Shown in pieces: positions 58,093 through 64,000 of a stretch of DNA of 64,000 nt; within the stretch, counting starts at the first letter, position 1; each line of letters starts with the position of its first letter. The position numbers were made by a program, and so were the translations under genes. The DNA comes from Liolophura sinensis (Eukaryota > Mollusca > Polyplacophora > Chitonida > Chitonidae). The notes under the pieces were generated by a model. It was not told the origin of the DNA. It saw nothing but the letters and a program-made list of their open reading frames with translations, and did not search any database. The DNA lies in contig NC_088303.1 of assembly GCF_032854445.1 (NCBI RefSeq), positions 36,251,265 through 36,315,264 of the forward strand, given 5' to 3'.

Positions 58093-59613
58093 GTAAGTTG
58101 AGGTTCGGTTACCCAGAAGTCTTGGGGATTTATAGTGCGTTATGCTGGTAGAAAAGAAACTCAGAATATGGAATTGATTGTGATAATTACTTCTTCGTTA
58201 TATTTACCATCCAAATTTCATTTTTACAGGCTGAGATCTTTGCCTGTTGTTTCTTACATACCATATAATACATATGTATACGTATACATGTACATATATG
58301 GGGTTTTTGTTAGCATTACTGTTGTCTTGTTGTGTGTCTGCTGTGACATAGCAGGGAAAGTTATGACGTGTCAAGGAAAACTGTGACATTCACTGAAAGC
58401 TGTGACGTGGCAGGGAAAGCTGTGATGTAGCACTGAAAGCTGTGACAAAGCATTGAAAGCTGTAGCAGACATAGCAGAGAAAGGGGTGATGTAGCAGGGA
58501 AAGCTATGATATAGCTGATAAAGCTATGAAATGACTAGGAAAAGATGTGATATGCCAGGAAAAGCTGTGATATTGCAGGGAAAGCTGTGACATAGCAGGG
58601 AAAGCTCTGACATGGCAGGGAAAGCTGTGACATGGCACGGAAAGCTGTGGCATGGCCGGGAAAGTTGTGACAGCAGGGAAAGCTGTGGCATGGCAGGGAA
58701 AGCTGTGACATGGCAGGGAAAGCTCTGACATGGCAGAGAAAGCTGTGACATGGCAGGGAAAGCTGTGACATGGAAGGAAAAGCTGTGACATGGCAGGAAA
58801 AGCTGTGACATTACAGGGAAAGCTGTGACATAGCAGGGAAAGCTCTGGCATGGCAGGGAAAGCTGTGACATGGCAGGGAAAGCTGTGACATGACAGGGAA
58901 AGCTGTGACATGGCAGGGAAAGCTCTGACATTGCAGGGAAAGCTCTGACATTGCAGGGAAAGCTGTGACAGGGCAGGGAAAGCTGTGACATAGCAGGGAA
59001 AGCTGTGACAGGGCAGAGAAAGCTGTGACATAGCAGGAAAAGCTGTGACATAGCAGGGAAAGCTCTGGCATGGCAGGGAAAGCTCTGACATGGCAGGGAA
59101 AACTGTGACATTGCAGGGAAAGCTGTGACATGGCAGGGAAAGCTGTGGCATGGCAGGGAAAGCTGTGACATAGCAGGGAAAGCTGTGGCATGGCAGGGAA
59201 AGCTGTGACATGGCAGGGAAAGCTGTGACATACCAGGGAAAGCTCTGGCATGGCAGGGAAAGCTGTGACATAGCAGGGAAAGCTGTGACATTGCAGGGAA
59301 AGCTGTGACTTGACAGGGAAAGCTGTGACATGGCAGGGAAAGCTGTGGCATGGCAGGGAAAGCTGTGACATAGCAGGGAAAGCTGTGACATGACAGGGAA
59401 AGCTGTGACATGACAGGGAAAGCTGTGACATGGCAGGGAAAGCTGTGACATGGCAGGGAAAGCTGTGACATGACAGGGAAAGCATACACCAAGTCTGATT
59501 AAGATTGCTGAGATTTAGTTTTCAGAGGTTCTGCTGCTTTATTAGGTCTGTTGAGCATGACAATTACTAATTGCTAAAAATCATTAAAATTGTGTATTTC
59601 TTTTTTCCCCTAG
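58093..59613 (+). other. MPPE1 intron 1
   Basis: A GTAAGT donor and a TTTTTTCCCCTAG acceptor (59612-59613). About three quarters of the intron is the 20-bp array. The rest (58093-58340, 59490-59600) is unremarkable. Confidence 0.9.
58346..59481. repeat. Tandem array, 20-bp unit, about 57 copies
   Basis: Units of GGGAAAGCTGTGACATGGCA with TAGCA, TGACA, TTGCA and CTCTG variants. The plus strand is purine-rich (GGGAAAG). Left-end units are diverged and the right half is near-perfect, the pattern of ongoing expansion from one side. Reverse frames of 224-322 residues in three registers (SQLSLPCHSFPC repeats) are artefacts. Confidence 0.97.
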
Positions 59614-59683
59614 AGAATGGCAGATGGAGCGGAGTTTCAGACTGCGATGACTATTCATCATCCAGATGTCATCTTTGTTCTAG
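59614..59683 (+). CDS. MPPE1: MPPE1/PGAP5 homologue, coding exon 2, with a one-base frame break
   Basis: The exon starts after CCCCTAG, completes the Arg codon of exon 1 and reads EWQMERSF, exactly the family's motif after DKLRR. It then loses frame at GGAGTTTCAGACTGCG. The following bases read QTAMTIHHPDVIFVLG only if one base were added there. In the frame as given, a TGA falls three codons later. The exon is 70 nt; phases of both neighbours demand 71. It ends CTAG|GTCGGT, a weak donor that joins in phase to GDLLDEG. Either a base was lost in sequencing or assembly in the T-run, or the locus carries a real frameshift. Confidence 0.85.
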
Positions 59684-61048
59684 GTCGGTCATAAATAGCA
59701 TAGCTTGAATCTGTATTATGTTCTTTTTTGACTATGCACATTCAAGGGGTATAACTCTGAGAGTGTAGATTATTTATCTCCCTTATCTTCTATTCCACAG
59801 TGACAATCAGAACTTACTATGTGTACATAAATCTGTTTTCATATATATTATAAAAATGAAATTCTCTAGTCTTCGCCTCTTATGGCCTGTTTGATAACTG
59901 TAATAAGACACAATTTATGTCATGCCCTGAGTGTCTGCGCCCAATAAGAGCTGAAGCAATTTTAATGTAATTGTTAAATTTAGTATCTTAAAAGGTATTA
60001 CTGTATTGTAGAAAGGACAGTAGTACAACATTTGGGAATACCCTATGTGCATAGAAATTACTGTAAATTACAAATTCACGACCTAGTCTTTGTGTATTGC
60101 AAACGCTAATGTTAGGGTTTTGAAGTTACATGTATGTGTAATTTGAATAGAAAAGCTAGGACTTCGTAATGTGCACCAAATTGCAGTCCAAGATATGCTC
60201 TTTTATGAACCATTTTAAGCTACCATCAGTAGGTTTCTTGCTACAAGTGTTTCTTTCATTTATAGAAATTTAAGCCCACTCATTTAGCTTAGACACAGAG
60301 CATAACTTGACACTGATATGTTCTAACTGTCTAGTTAACTGTCCATTGTCCCCCAAAACGAGCTGTATATCTTAATATACCAGCACCGTGGTGTTGTTGA
60401 TCAACCGTTACAACATTGTCTCGTCGCAAATTGCACTGTACTGAAGCAGAAGCTGATAAACATTGTGAAGGCTGGTTGGAAGCCATGAAGCTGCAGTTCT
60501 AGGGCATTTTTAGCCTCTTGCAAAGCAATTTAATTCAGTTGAATACGTATTAATAATTAATTTCAGGAACATAAAATGATTTTTATGCCATTGATTGCCT
60601 CTGTCCAAGAGCTATGTTATGCTCGATATTTTTTTTTTATAATTGTTGTAGTTAACAGTTTTTATTTGGTCATAACAATCACTGAAACAGTGATTATTCA
60701 GTCATAACAATCACGGATATAGTGATTATTCAGTCATAACAATCACGGATATAGTGATTATTCAGTCATAACAATCACGGATATAGTGATTATTCAATCA
60801 TAACAATCACTGAAACAGTGATTATTCAATCATAACAATCACTGAAACAGTGATTATTCAATCATAACAATCACTGAAACAGTGATTATTCATTCATAAC
60901 AATCACTGAAACAGTGATTATTCAGTCATAACAATCACGGATATAGTGATTATTCAATCATAACAATCACTGAAACAGTGATTGTTTCAGTATTTTTCAG
61001 TAGGTTTTAAATTGCTCATTCAGGATCTACTTGTGGTTTTGTTCTCAG
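59684..61048 (+). other. MPPE1 intron 2
   Basis: Ends with GTTTTGTTCTCAG (61048). It contains the 32-bp hairpin array just before the acceptor. From 59690 to 60665 there is AT-rich sequence with no feature I recognise. Confidence 0.85.
60670..60984. repeat. Tandem array, 32-bp unit with internal palindrome, about ten copies
   Basis: Each unit holds AATCACTGAAACAGTGATT, a perfect 8-bp inverted repeat around AAA. A variant AATCACGGATATAGTGATT keeps only a 6-bp stem. Units of the two kinds are interspersed. The array ends about 65 bp before MPPE1 exon 3. Confidence 0.96.
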
Positions 61049-61190
61049 GTGATTTACTGGATGAGGGACTGTGGTGTTCAAACAGCGAGTTCGAATATCA
61101 TGTCCAGAGGTTCAGAAGAATGTTCCGCACTCCTGATAAGTCGCAGATGCACGTTGTTGTGGGCAACCATGATATTGGATTTCATTATAT
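61049..61190 (+). CDS. MPPE1: MPPE1/PGAP5 homologue, coding exon 3
   Basis: Encodes GDLLDEGLWCSNSEFEYHVQ, then RFRRMFRTPDKSQ and MHVVVGNHDIGFHYM. It supplies two further metal-binding motifs of the calcineurin-like phosphoesterase fold, GD-x(2)-DEG and GNHD, both intact. The exon begins in phase after the G left by exon 2 and ends at TATAT|GTATGT, leaving two bases that the next exon completes as Met. 142 nt. Confidence 0.95.
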
Positions 61191-62895
61191 GTATGTAGCT
61201 TATCTGACTTTGATACTGCTGATCTGAGAGATATTCAGTTTTCACTGCATGACATGTCATAAATGATCTTTTCTGGGGTTTCAGTTGAGTTTTGGTACAC
61301 TTTTGTTGTTAGAGAAAATGAAAACCTTAGGATAAGTGTCAGACATTTGCGTGGACCTCACACTCATGTTGGACTGATTATTGTTCAGTTTTTATTTTGC
61401 TGATATATTGTCGTTTTTAAAAATAATATTTATGGTGTTTAGAGGACAAATATATTTTAATGTGCAAAAGTCCAAAGCAAGTCAGAAAGTTGCAGAAATC
61501 CTGGGCAACATCTCAATTTCATTGATCAAATCAAATCAAAACCCATCAAATGCGAAATCTATTTGGATAATCTTGCCGATAGCAAAGGTATTTTCTGATT
61601 GCACCATCCATAGGCATACATGTACTTCTTGTGATCCTTTCGTTTTAACTAGATAGTGAAGGGAGAATTTCTTTCTGGTGTATTAGAATCCATTAATCTG
61701 AAAAGGACAGTGAAGGGCATTTCTTGATGGCACTGTAAGGGGCATATTTGATTGAAGTGAGCATGTAGTGAAGGGATTGTCATCATTCACTCCTTTGCTT
61801 ACTAAGACCGGCCCGGATAGCACAGTTGGTAGAGCGTCCGCTTCGGAACCGGTAGATCCAGGATTAATCCTTGATCGAGTCACACCTAAGACTATAAAAG
61901 AGGAAGTTGTAACTTCCTTGCTTGGCGTTCAGCATGAAGGGGATAGTGCAACGACTGGTTGACCCGTATCAGTATAATGGCTCGGGCGGGGTGGCTTACT
62001 TGCCTTCGGTAAGTCGTCTCAGTGAAGCAGCACTAGATAAAAGAGCGGTGAAAATCCATCCTGCTACAAGGAGGCACTTCGTCGTCATATGACTGAAAAA
62101 TTGTTGAGTACGACGTTAAACCCCAAGCACTCCCTCACTCACCTTTGCTTACTAAGAGAACTAAGAGGACTGTTGTCAGTTTTATTTTGAACCATCATCC
62201 TGACTATTACTGTGTTCCTTTTATCACAGTTGTGTTGTGTTTGAAGGAAGTCCTCATTTCCTCAGTTAGTCACCATGTTGAGACATATTATAGACATTTA
62301 ATACACTTAAATTTAATAGACACTTGAACAGGTAAAGTAACCTAACTTGTTTGTGTGCAGGCTGAGTGCACTAACACCAAATACATCTCATTTACACTGA
62401 AATGAAGCTGATCAATCAGCACTAGAAATGACAGAATGTCAGTCTATAGAACAAGTGTTTTGGAACAACTGTATATTTTTGACTTGGACAGGTCAACAAA
62501 ATATTTACATGACATGCAAAACTAAAGCGTTTTGCTTTGACTTGCAATTTGCAGAATAACCTGGCAAATATCTGGTAAGGGTGCACTTTACTGTACAATG
62601 CCAACCCGCTGTGTCATTTGAGAAAAGGAATTTAGTACATGTAAATAAATTCCAGAGGTGCATATCTACCCCTCTGGAATCACCACTCCAGTGATGTGAG
62701 AACGAGTCTGAGCTGGAACGCTCGTATTGCCTGCACCGTGGGCGCGGAATGCAGGGATGATGCTGGCGTGGTGCACACACTTATTTAGGTTACTCTTTTG
62801 TTCTTGTGTATTTCTGGTTTGCAGGGTTATTTTGGGGCAGGAGAACTTTCGACCAATAGACCTTGATTGTTATATAGTTGTTTTGTACTATTCAG
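61191..62895 (+). other. MPPE1 intron 3
   Basis: A GTATGT donor and a TACTATTCAG acceptor (62894-62895). It holds one young SINE of family B. Stretches 61200-61790 and 62160-62890 show no recognisable feature. Confidence 0.88.
61808..62141 (+). mobile_element. SINE family B, full length with 16-bp target-site duplication
   Basis: tRNA-like head GGATAGCACAGTTGGTAGAG (A-box) and GGTAGATCCAGGATTAATCC (B-box region), a distinct 200-bp body, and a 3' end TTGAGTACGACGTTAAACCC followed by a CACTCCCTCACTCAC tail. CCTTTGCTTACTAAGA is present perfectly at 61792-61807 and 62142-62157, indicating a recent insertion. The 3' segment resembles that of family A although the heads and tails differ. Tails of this CACTCAC type are familiar to me from mollusc genomes. 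Confidence 0.95.
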
Positions 62896-63082
62896 GATAA
62901 ATGATGAGAAGAAGTATCGTTTTGAGAGTGCGCTGAAGGCACCATCCGTCCGCATCATTGAGATCCGTGGCATTCTGTTCGTGCTTGTCAACAGCATGGC
63001 CTTAGAAGGGGATGGCTGTGAGTTCTGCATGGAAGCAGAGTTAGAGCTGAGACAAATCTCGACCAATCTCAAGTGTGCAAAG
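62896..63082 (+). CDS. MPPE1: MPPE1/PGAP5 homologue, coding exon 4
   Basis: Reads INDEKKYRFESALKAPSVRI, then IEIRGILFVLVNSMALEGDG and CEFCMEAELELRQISTNLK plus CAK. The FVLVNSMALEGDGC segment corresponds to the FVMVNSVALNGDGC core of MPPE1, where a conserved Asn-Ser precedes the Cys-rich region. The exon is 187 nt, phase 2 in and phase 0 out, with donor AAAG|GTAACT. Confidence 0.95.
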
Positions 63083-63876
63083 GTAACTTGTAGTCTGCAG
63101 TGGTGTTTCGAGAGGTGTACATGTGCGTAATGTGTCGTAGCTGGGATAAACACACTAGCACATGATCATTTATGCCTATGGTACTACATTTCAGTCTTCG
63201 ACAACAGCCCAAAATTCAACTCCAGTCCAATTTCTTAAAATGTATTTTAAAGAATTTTCGACTTGAAGCTGTCCCCAAACCCATGTAAAGTCTCAGATGT
63301 CACAACATGTGGAATAAAATACACAGATTTTGCTGAGCTGTTTGTAACTTGAGAGGGTCATAATGCTTTAAGACGGTCAGGCAGATTTGTTTGTCCTGCA
63401 GCAATGAAGTCATGATCATGCTCACTGTAAACAGCTATCCAGCTTTTTAAATTTCAGTGTGCCAGTGTATTGTCAGTGCCTAAGGGTAATTTCAGTGTGC
63501 AAATGTGATCTCAAGGGGGCAATATTAGTCTGTTTTGTGGAATGGTAATCTGTAGTGTACCATGGTAATTTCAAGTATGCATTGGTAATCTCAGGTGCGC
63601 AAGGATTATAGTGTGTACTCTCCTGCCTTCATTGTATGAAAGCCAAACAATCAGGATAAGTGAAACGTAACAAAACGTCCAGTAAATTGTGGTCATGGGA
63701 ATTCTTTGATCCACAAGGATGGAATATGCTTAAAAGCAGTGCTCTTTTTAAAAAAAAAGAAAAAATAATACCCATAATGTTAAAATGGTAAAAAAATTGG
63801 GGAGGGGGGGGTGTTGTTGACAATAATGACATATTTTATATTAATTTATTTTGATGTTAATTTTGTTTTTATTTAG
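63083..63876 (+). other. MPPE1 intron 4
   Basis: A GTAACT donor and a TTTTTATTTAG acceptor (63875-63876). Contains a few loosely repeated AGTGTGCAATGGTAATCTC-like phrases at about 63460-63605 and an A-run and G-run at 63745-63815. Nothing else is recognisable. Confidence 0.85.
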
Positions 63877-63939
63877 GCTTATCCAGATTGCTCTCCTCCC
63901 CAAAGTTATCTCCCTTACAGCAAGCCAATTCTTATGCAG
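63877..63939 (+). CDS. MPPE1: MPPE1/PGAP5 homologue, coding exon 5
   Basis: Twenty-one codons, AYPDCSPPQSYLPYSKPILMQ, matching the proline-rich stretch of MPPE1 that ends in (P)VLLQHYPLYR. The next exon would carry the HYPLYR motif. Phase 0 on both sides, donor CAG|GTATGT. The gene continues beyond the window, so the remaining His motifs (including the GH-x-H type) and any C-terminal membrane segment are not visible. Confidence 0.92.
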
Positions 63940-64000
63940 GTATGTATTTTGGAAATGCTCCTCTTGTGTTTCATCTTTAATGGTCACTAAATCCTGTAGT
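63940..64000 (+). other. Start of MPPE1 intron 5
   Basis: Begins GTATGTATTTTGG after exon 5 and runs to the window edge. No further coding sequence is visible. Confidence 0.85.

Noticed and set aside
58504-59492. Reverse-strand frames of 224-322 residues, Ser/Cys/Pro-rich
   Set aside because: Produced by the 20-bp array in MPPE1 intron 1. Three registers are open at once and the strand is opposite to the gene.

Overview
This is a eukaryotic genomic window, most likely from a marine lophotrochozoan and probably a mollusc. The DNA is AT-rich, and the exons are small with GT/AG borders and introns of 0.8 to about 15 kb. Many copies of tRNA-derived SINEs occur, with tails of the type I associate with mollusc and other lophotrochozoan genomes. 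There is no sign of bacterial gene organisation. The species cannot be named from the sequence.

Two protein-coding genes can be supported, both assembled by hand from splice sites and homology. (1) A KIAA0513 homologue lies on the minus strand. It runs from a probable promoter and non-coding first exon near 42.0-41.8 kb, through a large coding exon (31626-32806) and small exons at 16696-16744, 15745-15789 and 1359-1503, to an exon cut by the left edge (1-117). All junction phases agree, giving about 512 residues before the edge. (2) An MPPE1/PGAP5 homologue, a GPI-anchor remodelling metallophosphoesterase, lies on the plus strand. Five coding exons between 57842 and 63939 are visible and the gene continues past the right edge. 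Its second coding exon lacks one base compared with the expected reading frame. The two genes appear to diverge from a 15 kb spacer (about 42.0-57.8 kb).

Most of the rest is repetitive. I count some 17 tandem arrays with unit lengths of 16 to 78 bp, the longest about 2.1 kb (66-bp unit, 36268-38330), lying in introns and in the spacer. Most of the long open frames in the window are artefacts of arrays whose unit length is a multiple of three, or that lack stops in several frames. About 20 SINE copies of at least three families are present; two have 11-bp and one has 16-bp perfect target-site duplications. One short inverted-repeat element (MITE-like) and a duplicated 0.75-kb dispersed repeat of unknown class are also visible.

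A recurring theme is that several tandem arrays seem to have arisen inside mobile elements: the 41-bp array inside a SINE, the 18-bp array inside the dispersed repeat, and the 71-bp array whose unit resembles a tRNA-like SINE head. I see no CRISPR, operon, toxin or viral system, and no clearly new biological system. The items most worth a second look are the MPPE1 frame break, the direct exon junction in the KIAA0513 homologue, the hairpin-forming array next to an MPPE1 exon, and the element-derived minisatellites.
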